The notes under the pieces were generated by a model. The model had not been told where the DNA came from. It did not search any database and saw only the letters and a program-made list of their open reading frames with translations. A DNA stretch of 33,918 nucleotides, taken from assembly GCA_938042355.1 (NCBI GenBank), contig CALIRD010000052.1, positions 1 through 33,918 on the forward strand. The letters are read 5' to 3'. This DNA is from an uncultured Thiotrichales bacterium (GTDB lineage: Bacteria; Pseudomonadota; Gammaproteobacteria; CAZUMV01). Positions within the stretch are counted from its first letter, which is position 1. Every line of letters starts with the position of its first letter. The translations under genes and the position numbers were made by a program. This document shows positions 9,657-18,476 of the stretch, piece after piece.

Positions 9657-10097
9657 ATGGAAATTAAAAAAGTAAATGAAAGCATGGCTGTTTCTCCACA
9701 AATACAGCCGGAAGACATTGAGGCTATCAAGTCTGCAGGATATAAAGTTATCGTTAACAATCGCCCGGATGGTGAGGTTGCTGGTCAGCCACTGAGTAAC
9801 GAGATTGAAGCGCTCTCCGTTGAGGCCGATATTGATTATCACTACATACCGATGATCCCGGGTGAGCTCAGACAAGATATGATTGATGAACTGAATGAAG
9901 TGCTGGATAACGCAGCCGGTCCTGTATTTGCATATTGTCGTTCTGGAACGCGTTCGATAACGCTTTGGTCATTGAGTCAAGCTGGCAAAATTTCAACCGA
10001 TGAAATTATTGCTGCAGGCAGTGCCAATGGCTACGATCTATCACCCATGCGACCCACCATTGAAGCGTTGGCGGCTCAACATACTCCTGCCGACTAA
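9657..10097 (+). CDS. DUF442 / TIGR01244-type sulfurtransferase-phosphatase-like protein
   Basis: A 146-residue protein of the TIGR01244 (DUF442, Blh N-domain-like) family. It has the opening VSPQIQPEDIEAIKSAGYK, the NNRPDGE motif and the active loop YCRSGTRS with nucleophile Cys94, resembling the rhodanese and tyrosine-phosphatase cysteine loop. Relatives are linked to sulfide oxidation or persulfide chemistry, though activity differs between members. I chose the ATG at 9657 because GGAGGG lies 5 bases upstream; the ATG at 9645 would overlap that site. It begins after a terminator and is followed by the exported glutaredoxin, so the two may share a thiol-related role. Confidence 0.85.
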   Translation: MEIKKVNESMAVSPQIQPEDIEAIKSAGYKVIVNNRPDGEVAGQPLSNEIEALSVEADIDYHYIPMIPGELRQDMIDELNEVLDNAAGPVFAYCRSGTRSITLWSLSQAGKISTDEIIAAGSANGYDLSPMRPTIEALAAQHTPAD

Positions 10098-10107
10098 CAA
10101 CAATTCA

Positions 10108-10140
10108 CAACAACCCGAATGCATTACGTTAAGGTTGTTG
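10108..10140 (+). repeat. 8-bp inverted repeat between the DUF442 and glutaredoxin genes
   Basis: CAACAACC at 10108-10115 pairs perfectly with GGTTGTTG at 10133-10140 around a 17-base loop. No T-run follows, so it is not a standard terminator. It could be an RNA stem ahead of the glutaredoxin gene or a processing site; its function is not shown. Confidence 0.4.
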
Positions 10141-10162
10141 GCAAAACGCTTGCGAGAACATT

Positions 10163-10486
10163 ATGAAAAAATTAATTCTGGTCGCTATCTTTTGCTTGCT
10201 GTCTTCACTAAGCCTCAATCTCATAGCTGAAGATGACGCTCTGGTAAAAGTCTACGGTCACACGGATTGTCCATGGACGGTTAAGACACTGAAATATCTG
10301 GATAAGGAAAATATAAATTACAGCTTGCTCGATGTGAAGAATGATGTCGCTGCAAACCGTGACTTTTATGACCGCGGCTATAAGAAAATCCCACAAGTAA
10401 TCGTTGGCGAGAAGGATGAGGTGAGTGGCTGGCGTAAAGGCACCCTCAAGAAATTACTGATCAAGCATGCATTGCTATCTGAGTAA
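10163..10486 (+). CDS. Exported glutaredoxin-family protein with monothiol CPWT site
   Basis: A 107-residue protein. Residues 1-22 form a signal peptide (MKKLILVAIFC then a hydrophobic core to about IAEDD). The remaining 85 residues are a glutaredoxin fold: VKVYGHTDCPWTVKTLKYL with Cys36, the cis-proline segment KIPQV (Pro77) and a C-terminal KKLL helix. The active site reads CPWT rather than CPYC, leaving a single cysteine there. Glutaredoxins normally work in the cytoplasm with glutathione, so an exported monothiol form is unusual. Its stop codon directly abuts the stop of the convergent MFS gene at 10487. Confidence 0.85.
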   Translation: MKKLILVAIFCLLSSLSLNLIAEDDALVKVYGHTDCPWTVKTLKYLDKENINYSLLDVKNDVAANRDFYDRGYKKIPQVIVGEKDEVSGWRKGTLKKLLIKHALLSE

Positions 10487-11704
10487 TCAGGTGGTTACTG
10501 ATTTATTCACAAGCACAACGGTCAGCGCACTAGCAGTCAGTATTGCAGCTACATAGAACGGTGCGCCAGGTAAATAACACACTGCTTCCGGCGCCGAATA
10601 ACGGTAGAATAATTGCGTCATTAGTACCGGGCTGAACATCGCCGTCAGGCTATATACACTGGTCAATATTCCCTGAATATCACCCTGTTCTTCATCACTG
10701 GTCAGTCGCGTAATCAAGGACTGCAATGCTGGCAGGGTAAGACCACTGAATGACCATATTGGAATAATCAGTAGCAACATCAGACCACTGGTGGCTGCTG
10801 CAAACCCAATACAACCTATCGTTGTCATCACCAGCCCCGCAATTAAAGTCTTACGTTCGCCAAAACGTTGTACGATTTTGCCAACAAAGACGGCCTGCAC
10901 CAGAGCTACAAAGAAACCGATCACCGCAAAGGATATTCCGATTTGAGCCTGTGACCACTGGAATTTTTCTATGGTGTAGTAACTCCACACTGCCGGGTTG
11001 GCATGAAAGGCAAATTGATGCAGAAACAATACGAGCAACATGAGATGAATTTCCGGTCGTCGTAAAATTTGTTGTAGTGCGCCAAAAGCATTGGCACGAG
11101 CCCAGGAAAAGGCGCGACGCTTTTCAGGAGATAGTGATTCGGGCAGGATAAAGTAACCATAGATACAATTAAGTAGTGCCAGCACTGCAGCAACTTTGAA
11201 AGGCAGGCGACTGTCAACTTCCCCAAGCATGCCGCCCAATACCGGACCAAGGATAAACCCCAATCCAAAAGCGCCACCGGTCAGGCCGAAGCCATGGGCA
11301 CGATTCTCGGCAGTGGTAACATCGGCTATGTAGGCATTCGCCGTAGAGAAGCTCGCTCCAAATAGTCCACCCAAAAAACGACCCACAAAAAGTAGCAGTA
11401 GTGATCCAGCGAACATCAGGATCACGTAGTCAACAAACAAACCAAACATAGAGATTAATAAAATTGGTCGGCGACCAAAGCGGTCACTTAAATTCCCCAG
11501 AACCGGAGCACAGAAAAATTGCATCGTAGCGTACACAAACATCATCCAGCCACCGTAAAACGCGGCTCGACTAACATCCTCGCCACTTATTTCCATGATC
11601 AGTTCTGGCATAACCGGCATGATAAGACCCAGACCCAGACAATCAATAAAAATGACTACCAGAACAAAATAGACACCTTTGATCCCGGTGACAGATGAAT
11701 TCAC
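10487..11704 (-). CDS. Tet/TCR-type MFS transporter
   Basis: A 405-residue, 12-helix major facilitator of the TetA-like group. Helix 1 has FIDCLGLGLIMPVMPEL with Asp21, and the loop 2-3 motif is GNLSDRFGRRP (about residues 70-80). A second-half repeat is visible at VGKIVQRFGERKTL. Such carriers exchange protons for drugs or metabolites; no specific substrate can be assigned. It starts with GTG, which overlaps the stop of comM (GTGA, 11701-11704), so the two are translationally coupled. Its stop abuts that of the convergent glutaredoxin gene with no base between. Confidence 0.87.
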   Translation of the reverse strand: MNSSVTGIKGVYFVLVVIFIDCLGLGLIMPVMPELIMEISGEDVSRAAFYGGWMMFVYATMQFFCAPVLGNLSDRFGRRPILLISMFGLFVDYVILMFAGSLLLLFVGRFLGGLFGASFSTANAYIADVTTAENRAHGFGLTGGAFGLGFILGPVLGGMLGEVDSRLPFKVAAVLALLNCIYGYFILPESLSPEKRRAFSWARANAFGALQQILRRPEIHLMLLVLFLHQFAFHANPAVWSYYTIEKFQWSQAQIGISFAVIGFFVALVQAVFVGKIVQRFGERKTLIAGLVMTTIGCIGFAAATSGLMLLLIIPIWSFSGLTLPALQSLITRLTSDEEQGDIQGILTSVYSLTAMFSPVLMTQLFYRYSAPEAVCYLPGAPFYVAAILTASALTVVLVNKSVTT

Positions 11705-13215
11705 AGTTGGCCCGCTTGCCAGCGGTCCATCGCTCGATAGTTGAGCGCTTCTCCAATATGGGTCGGGGTGATCGAATCGCTGTCAGCCAGGTCAGCGATG
11801 GTACGTGCAACTTTTAAAATGCGGTGATAGGCACGCGCAGATAGTCTGAATTTATCCATGGCAGAGTCGAGTAATTGCTGACCTGATTGATCCAGCTTAC
11901 AGTGCAGGTCGATCTCTTTATTATTCATCGCAGCATTGATCTTGTCACTGCGTTTTAATTGACGTTCTCGTGCAGCGATCACCCGTGCTCGAATGCTTTC
12001 ACTGTCCTCACTTTCGCTATCAGAACGCAATGCCTCTTTGGCTAGTTTCGGTACCTCGATTTGTAAGTCAATTCGATCCAGCATCGGTGCGGAAATTCGT
12101 GCACGATGTTTCCGTTGTTGTTCAGGGGTACAACGGCAATTGTGGCGAAGATCACAATCGTAACCTTGTGGGCAAGGGTTCATTGCAGCAATTAATTGAA
12201 AGCGAGCCGGAAAATCCGCTTGCCTGGCGGCACGCGAAATAGTGATTTCACCATTTTCTAGAGGTTCTCTGAGCACCTCTAACACGCGTCGATCAAACTC
12301 GGTTAATTCATCCAGAAAAAGTATGCCATGATGCGCCAGCGAAATTTCGCCTGGCCGTGGAATTGAACCACCACCCACTAAAGCTACGCCGGACGACGTG
12401 TGGTGGGGTTTACGCACGGTTCGTTTTTTCCAGTGGATTGGATTAAAGCCGCTCAAACTGATGGATTGCAGGGTTGCACTCTCGATCGCTTCCTCATCGG
12501 TCATGGGTGGCATGATGGTGGGAATTCTATCCGCCAGCATGGTCTTGCCAGTTCCGGGGGGGCCAACCATCATCATATGGTGCCCACCAGCCGCGGCGAT
12601 TTCCAGTGCTCGCCTGGCCTGACTTTGGCCCTTCACTTCCGACATATCTATGTTGTAGCTAGCCTCATGGGCAGTTTGTTGATGTTGATACTCAGGCAAA
12701 CTCGTGCCAGTGACCAGGTGTTGAGTAACATCCAGTAGGTGACCGGCAGCTCTGATAGTTTGCCCACTTACGAGTGCCGCTTCAGCAGCACTTTCCAGTG
12801 GTAGAATCAGTTCACGTTTAGCTCTGGCGCACGCCAGGGCTGTAGGCAATACACCGCGTCCACCACGTAATTCGCCAGCTAATGAGAGTTCGCCAATACA
12901 CTCATAGATATCCAGACTATTTACTGGTATCTGGCCAGATGCCGCCAGTATTCCCAGAGCTATCGGTAAATCAAATCGTCCACCTTCCTTGGGTAAGTCA
13001 GCTGGAGCCAGGTTAATAGTGATGCGTCGATTGGGAAATTCAAAATTGGAATTGATGATCGCCGCCCGGACCCGGTCTTTACTTTCTTTGACGGCGGTTT
13101 CCGGCATGCCGACAATTGAAATAGAGGGCAGGCCATTGGCGAGATGAACTTCGACTTCAACCGCAGGCGAGTCAATTCCGACCTGTGCGCGTGAATGCAC
13201 CAGAGCCAGGCTCAT
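11701..13215 (-). CDS. comM: ComM/YifB-type Mg-chelatase-like AAA+ ATPase
   Basis: A 504-residue protein of the ComM (YifB) family, at its usual length. The N-terminal ChlI-like domain begins MSLALVHSRA and contains VEVHLANGLPS and GLP-IVGMPETAVKESKDRVRAA signatures. Walker A is GPPGTGKT (218-225) and Walker B is HGILFLDELTEF, and an arginine-rich sensor region follows. A cysteine cluster lies in the NPCPQGYDCDLRHNCRC region. ComM is a hexameric helicase that promotes branch migration and integration of DNA during natural transformation. It is downstream of ubiK, as in many Gammaproteobacteria, but here two secreted-protein genes lie between them. Confidence 0.93.
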   Translation of the reverse strand: MSLALVHSRAQVGIDSPAVEVEVHLANGLPSISIVGMPETAVKESKDRVRAAIINSNFEFPNRRITINLAPADLPKEGGRFDLPIALGILAASGQIPVNSLDIYECIGELSLAGELRGGRGVLPTALACARAKRELILPLESAAEAALVSGQTIRAAGHLLDVTQHLVTGTSLPEYQHQQTAHEASYNIDMSEVKGQSQARRALEIAAAGGHHMMMVGPPGTGKTMLADRIPTIMPPMTDEEAIESATLQSISLSGFNPIHWKKRTVRKPHHTSSGVALVGGGSIPRPGEISLAHHGILFLDELTEFDRRVLEVLREPLENGEITISRAARQADFPARFQLIAAMNPCPQGYDCDLRHNCRCTPEQQRKHRARISAPMLDRIDLQIEVPKLAKEALRSDSESEDSESIRARVIAARERQLKRSDKINAAMNNKEIDLHCKLDQSGQQLLDSAMDKFRLSARAYHRILKVARTIADLADSDSITPTHIGEALNYRAMDRWQAGQL

Positions 13216-13367
13216 CAGAAGTATTCCATTACATGTTGATCGCTGCCCTGGTGTAATTTATTAGAATCAGGCATCAACAGATTGTAGCCTGCTTTAAGGT
13301 TGTCAGGTACCCATAATTAGTATGATTGATTCCTGAGTCGAGAATCAGTTGCTACGGGCTTGACCAA

Positions 13368-14720
13368 TTAACTAAAGAGCCCGATATCTCGTTGGTTAAA
13401 ATTAGTCAGATTTGGAAATATTGTATCGAGATCATTGTCTGCGACACCCAGCCATTTAGCCAGCGTCGCACCGTATTGATCAACAGATAACGTGGGTATG
13501 ATGCGTCCACGGCCAGTGTCCTGTGGGCCATCAATCACCAGAGGTGGCATCTCACCATGAATGTGCTGTCCATTCACAGCGCCACCCATGATCAAGTGGT
13601 GGCTACCCCAACCATGGTCGCTGCCATCGCCGTTGCTGGTCAGGGTGCGGCCGAAATCAGAGGCGGTAAAGGTGGTGACACTATTGTGACAACCAATTGC
13701 CACCATTTCTTGTTGAAACTCGGTTAAACCGGCATCCAGTTCTTCTAGCAGACCGGCATGTCTATTCAAATGGGTGTCGTGAGTATCAAAACCGCCAAAG
13801 CCGACAAAGAATACCTGTCGATTCATCTTTAGTTCATTGCGTGCTGCAATCATGTGAGCAACAGCTTTCAGGTTTGCAGATAACTTGCTGTCAGTGAAGG
13901 TCGTAGCAGGTGCGGGTGTGTTTTCCAGTGCAACACTTAATTCTTCTGAATAACTTATAGAACGATCCAAGGTTTCTGAAAATGCAGTTTCAAATAAATG
14001 AGACTTGTTTTCAGTATAGATTGAACGTACCAGATCACGACGTCGATCGCGCCAGAAACCGGCGTAATCTATCGCTCCGTTGCTACTGGTATTAAATGAT
14101 GTGGTATTGGAGCCTACCTGTAACAGATTTGAACCACTCAACGATATATTCAAGGGAAGCAGGGCATCTGGGTTAACAGTATTGAGTATGTCAGCCATGC
14201 GGCCACCCCAACCAATTTTCTGGGCTTCAAAGGCCTCTACGCTTTGCCAGAAATTTTGTTGGCTGTTATGCGAAAACAAATTGGGTGGCAAGGCAACACT
14301 GGAATTGACATAGTCGTTTCGAGTGGTGGGAGCTACCAGAGCACCCACATTAGCGGAAAAGGCAATATCGCCATTATTAAATAAACTCTGGATGCCCGGC
14401 ATGCCCGGATGAAGACCATAGCTGGCACCGTCATTGTTAAGAGGACTGATCGGTAACAAGTCGGCTTGAGCAAGCGCTAGATTTTGGCGTGCTGCAGCAT
14501 ATTCGTTATATTCTGCTGTACTGGTCGGTACCAGTGTATTAAAACCGTCATTACCTCCTAACATGAAAATACAGACCAGCGATTTATAGTCATCGGCATC
14601 GGCGGCCAAAACACGGCTGGCGCCTAGAGAACCCAGAGTGGCGTATAAGGCACTACCTGAAATACTGGCACCGACAACACTCTGGATGAAACTACGACGA
14701 CTGAGTTTTTTATTTTTCAT
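13368..14720 (-). CDS. DUF1501 secreted protein (TAT substrate)
   Basis: A 450-residue DUF1501 protein. A twin-arginine signal (SRRSFIQS, Arg8-Arg9, followed by a hydrophobic stretch and SRVLAADA) indicates export of a folded protein. The mature part starts with LVCIFMLGGNDGFNTLVP and ends with a FGRTLTSNGDGSDHGWGSHHLIMGG segment, the sulfatase/alkaline-phosphatase-like signature of the family. The gene begins 8 bp after the stop of the DUF1800 gene, the standard pairing. The pair is common in Planctomycetes, Myxococcota and Gammaproteobacteria; the molecular function is not known, although the fold suggests a metal-dependent hydrolase. Confidence 0.92.
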   Translation of the reverse strand: MKNKKLSRRSFIQSVVGASISGSALYATLGSLGASRVLAADADDYKSLVCIFMLGGNDGFNTLVPTSTAEYNEYAAARQNLALAQADLLPISPLNNDGASYGLHPGMPGIQSLFNNGDIAFSANVGALVAPTTRNDYVNSSVALPPNLFSHNSQQNFWQSVEAFEAQKIGWGGRMADILNTVNPDALLPLNISLSGSNLLQVGSNTTSFNTSSNGAIDYAGFWRDRRRDLVRSIYTENKSHLFETAFSETLDRSISYSEELSVALENTPAPATTFTDSKLSANLKAVAHMIAARNELKMNRQVFFVGFGGFDTHDTHLNRHAGLLEELDAGLTEFQQEMVAIGCHNSVTTFTASDFGRTLTSNGDGSDHGWGSHHLIMGGAVNGQHIHGEMPPLVIDGPQDTGRGRIIPTLSVDQYGATLAKWLGVADNDLDTIFPNLTNFNQRDIGLFS

Positions 14721-14728
14721 GAGGATCT

Positions 14729-16873
14729 CTATCGTTGTACGGCATATTCGGGTGTGGACATGATCAGGTAGATGGCGTCCTCAACCCGTTCTTCGTCATT
14801 GTCACTATTGATGGTCCCGAGGTATTCCACCATCGAGTCTCGTACTTCACCTTGCAGCGCATAGCCGAGTAATTTATTCGAAACATGATCCAGTAGTTGT
14901 GATGGATCATCGGCGATGGTTTTTTCATATTCAATATCGAGAACGATACGATTTTTGTTGTAATCGGGATTGTCTGTTCGCCAGTCAACTGAAATGGAGG
15001 AATAACGCATCTCATTGTGCATATTGACAGCAGTCGACTCATCCAGAATCTGAAATTCCGGCGACAATAAATTTGCATCGCGTATCGCACCTGGTTGGCT
15101 AAAACCTGGTTGGAAAAAGTTGAAGACGGAAGGCGAGCGCATATGTTCCTGACCAAAGTCACTTAAAGTGCCCGAAAAACGAAACCGATCAGGCACCACA
15201 GGCTGTGCCTCAAACGCGCGCCACAGAGCAATCAGTTTTATCAGTGGTTCTTTGAGTTTGCCGAAGGTGGTGGGTTGTTCGATATGGCCAAGCAAGGCTT
15301 CCGGATCCATTAATACTGCCTTGACCACGGCGGCAAGATCACCACGCACGCCAGCGCCATTGTCATTGAAAGTGCGAGTGACTCGCGCAATGTATTCGGG
15401 TGAAGGGTTGCTGGTGACCAGTTTTTGTATGAGTTGTTTGCCAATGAAGGGTCCAACATTTGGGTGGTTGAATAGATTGTCGAGCGCAATCTCCAGATCT
15501 TCAGCTGCACTTTTGCCGCCCTCAACCTGGACATTCCGTAATAGTGTTTTAGCATCGGTATCATGGTAATCCTCGAAGGCTGTCATTGGTATCAATTCAC
15601 TTTGCAAGGTACGAGAATTGGTGCGTAGTCGATCCGCATCACCATAATTCCAGCCAGTAAAGACGCGCGCAAAATTTAAAATATCTTGTTGTGTATAGGC
15701 TGGTATTGCCTGCCCTGCGCTATTGGTCTGAACGCTCCCATCTTCATTTAAGAGGTCCAGTCCGATTGTGAACAACTGCATTACTTCACGTGCATAGTTT
15801 TCATCGGGTTGAATATTTTTATCCGGGTCTGCTTTTTCGTTACGACGCATGCTCAGGTAAATACCCATCAGCGGGTTTAGTGTTACTTCTTCAAGCAAGT
15901 CGCGAAAGTTTCCGAAAGTCTGATTAACCAGAATGTCATTGTAGTTGGCGACACCCTGAGGACGCTGTTGTAGTTGATCGTCATTCCAGGAAATAACAAA
16001 AATCTGACTCAGGGCAAATGCAACACGTTGGCGTAGTTGGTCAGGTTGATTGACGACCGCATCAAACCAGGCATCTTCTCGTAATAATTGCACCTGATAG
16101 CCAAAGGCAGGATCCTGAACATCGGTAGTTTGAAACCCTCGTCCCTCCATGTAGGTGAGCAGTTTGGGTAATTGCAGACTGGGCGCCATTGCAATCTGGT
16201 CATCCAGCCAGGTTTGATAGCCATCGTCCAGCAGTGCATCCACTTCATTTTCGGTAGCACCAAAACCGATACGCTGTAAAAAACGCGCCGCATCTTGCCT
16301 GGTTTCTGGTTCAGCATCTCTTACTAAGACTGAACGAGAGACGTTGCTTTGTGCTCCTTCAGAATCCGTGACGCGATAGGTGATTTCATATTCACCGGGA
16401 AAGCGCGTATCCAGTACAGACTCAACCACAACCGCGGCCGTTAAATCACCATCTTCCTCATCACTGGCAGTAAAGCCGGGTTCGGTATAGCTAGAGCCAA
16501 ATGCGGTGGTATCGTTTTTATCACCATTCAAGATGATTTCAGGAGCGCGATTACCAGCATTTCCCGTGATCGTAATTGTGCGCGTGATCGAGCTGCTATT
16601 ACCGGCTGAATCAGTGACCGAATAAGTGATCTCGTATTCACCGACCGCAAATACATCGAGATTTGATTCAACGGTAATTGAACTGGAAAGGTCTCCATCT
16701 TCCTCGTCATTGGCGACTGCGCCCGGGTCTGAAAATTCAGTACCCTGAGTCAGAGAGATTTCTGCATTGCCGTTTAGTGAAATGACCGGAGACAGGTCAA
16801 GCGTATCGACTTCACTGGAGCCACCACAGGCGGAAATCAGGGCTATCAGAAAAAGAGTGAGAATCAGGCGCAT
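14729..16873 (-). CDS. DUF1800 lipoprotein with two DUF5011 immunoglobulin-like domains
   Basis: A 714-residue protein. A lipoprotein signal ends in ISAC with Cys16. Two tandem DUF5011 (Ig-like) domains follow at about 30-104 and 111-185; they share SDPGA/TEPGF, a DEEDGDL calcium-like loop and GEYEITY-VTDS. The DUF1800 domain starts near 193 (AARFLQRIGFGAT) and includes RQRVAFALSQIFVIS, NYAREVMQLFTIG and a conserved FTGWNYGDA stretch. It is probably anchored to the cell surface or periplasmic face. DUF1800 is always found with DUF1501, encoded here 8 bp downstream. Its role is unknown; the Ig-like repeats suggest binding to a surface partner or polysaccharide. Confidence 0.92.
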   Translation of the reverse strand: MRLILTLFLIALISACGGSSEVDTLDLSPVISLNGNAEISLTQGTEFSDPGAVANDEEDGDLSSSITVESNLDVFAVGEYEITYSVTDSAGNSSSITRTITITGNAGNRAPEIILNGDKNDTTAFGSSYTEPGFTASDEEDGDLTAAVVVESVLDTRFPGEYEITYRVTDSEGAQSNVSRSVLVRDAEPETRQDAARFLQRIGFGATENEVDALLDDGYQTWLDDQIAMAPSLQLPKLLTYMEGRGFQTTDVQDPAFGYQVQLLREDAWFDAVVNQPDQLRQRVAFALSQIFVISWNDDQLQQRPQGVANYNDILVNQTFGNFRDLLEEVTLNPLMGIYLSMRRNEKADPDKNIQPDENYAREVMQLFTIGLDLLNEDGSVQTNSAGQAIPAYTQQDILNFARVFTGWNYGDADRLRTNSRTLQSELIPMTAFEDYHDTDAKTLLRNVQVEGGKSAAEDLEIALDNLFNHPNVGPFIGKQLIQKLVTSNPSPEYIARVTRTFNDNGAGVRGDLAAVVKAVLMDPEALLGHIEQPTTFGKLKEPLIKLIALWRAFEAQPVVPDRFRFSGTLSDFGQEHMRSPSVFNFFQPGFSQPGAIRDANLLSPEFQILDESTAVNMHNEMRYSSISVDWRTDNPDYNKNRIVLDIEYEKTIADDPSQLLDHVSNKLLGYALQGEVRDSMVEYLGTINSDNDEERVEDAIYLIMSTPEYAVQR

Positions 16874-16978
16874 AGAGATTTATGTAGTCAGCTTATGAAC
16901 AACATACCTTTTCAGTACTCATATTCTAGCGCTTGTCGGATAGCCGGTGTAAATATTACGATTAAGACGCGAGCCTGG

Positions 16979-17215
16979 TCACGACTCTAATTCGGCAAGT
17001 CTTTGCTCCAATTTGTCCAGTTTTTCGCGCGTTCTGGTCAGTATTTCCCGCTGTACCTCATATTCTTCGCGGGTGACCAGATCCATTTTTTGCACCACGC
17101 CTTGTAGTCCGGCTTTCATGTTTTTTTCTATCTCACTTTGCATCTGGCTGGCGGATTCAGGCAGCAAGTCACCCAGGCGTTTGGCAAATTCATCGAGCTT
17201 TTGTGGATTCAACAT
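16979..17215 (-). CDS. ubiK: UbiK, ubiquinone biosynthesis accessory factor
   Basis: A 78-residue protein of the UbiK (YqiC/BMFP) family. The N-terminal helix LNPQKLDEFAKRLGDLLPESA is typical, and a C-terminal coiled coil (from about 47, REEYEVQREILTRTREKLDKL) drives trimerisation. UbiK interacts with UbiJ in the soluble Ubi complex that makes ubiquinone under aerobic conditions. I chose the ATG at 17215 because AAGGAAG lies 7 bases upstream; a longer frame to 17245 lacks a ribosome site and is not seen in the family. Divergent from the torF-like/glnK/amtB unit, with the NtrC-like boxes lying just upstream. Confidence 0.9.
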   Translation of the reverse strand: MLNPQKLDEFAKRLGDLLPESASQMQSEIEKNMKAGLQGVVQKMDLVTREEYEVQREILTRTREKLDKLEQRLAELES

Positions 17216-17256
17216 AGTGTCTTCCTTTGATATCAATACATTCATTATAGATCAGC

Positions 17257-17273
17257 TGCACTGCATTGGGACA
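17257..17273 (+). promoter_or_regulatory. Distal NtrC-like box (weaker)
   Basis: TGCACTGCATTGGGACA resembles the NtrC consensus TGCAC-Y-A-N3-TGGTGCA: the left half is TGCAC and the right half keeps TGG..CA. Its centre is 32 bp from the centre of the stronger box at 17289-17305, the same distance as the two enhancer sites upstream of E. coli glnA. It is about 158 bp upstream of the predicted transcription start. Confidence 0.5.
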
Positions 17274-17288
17274 GCAATTGAGGTTTAA

Positions 17289-17305
17289 CGCACCACCCTA
17301 GTGCG
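17289..17305 (+). promoter_or_regulatory. Proximal NtrC-like box (strong)
   Basis: CGCACCACCCTAGTGCG is nearly symmetric and sits in a longer inverted repeat AACGCAC / GTGCGTT (17287-17307). It matches GCACCA-N3-T.GTGC of the NtrC consensus with a single internal mismatch. It is about 126 bp upstream of the predicted sigma-54 start, a normal enhancer distance. Confidence 0.7.
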
Positions 17306-17396
17306 TTGAAATTCAGGAAAGGTTTTCGCTACCGCATAATCAGGAAAGCGAGTTATTAAGTATCTGTATTTACTCTATTTTAAGCAGATCTAAAAG

Positions 17397-17413
17397 TTGG
17401 CACGATATCTGTA
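17397..17413 (+). promoter_or_regulatory. Sigma-54 (-24/-12) promoter of the porin-glnK-amtB unit
   Basis: TTGGCACGATATCTGTA carries a perfect -24 element (TTGGCACG) and the required GG-N10-G spacing. The -12 element reads TGT instead of TGC, so it is slightly weakened. The predicted transcription start is near 17424, about 40 bases before the ATG at 17463. Together with the two NtrC-like boxes it makes a full nitrogen-regulated promoter layout. Confidence 0.72.
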
Positions 17414-17462
17414 AGAACATTCCTGAACACCATAACCACACATAAAGTTTCAGGAGATAAAC

Positions 17463-18466
<1,004 letters not shown>

Positions 18467-18476
18467 GGAGAACACT

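Noticed and set aside
15168-15569. 133-residue plus-strand frame inside the DUF1800 gene
   Set aside because: Antisense shadow of a strongly supported gene; Ser/Arg-rich with no motif.
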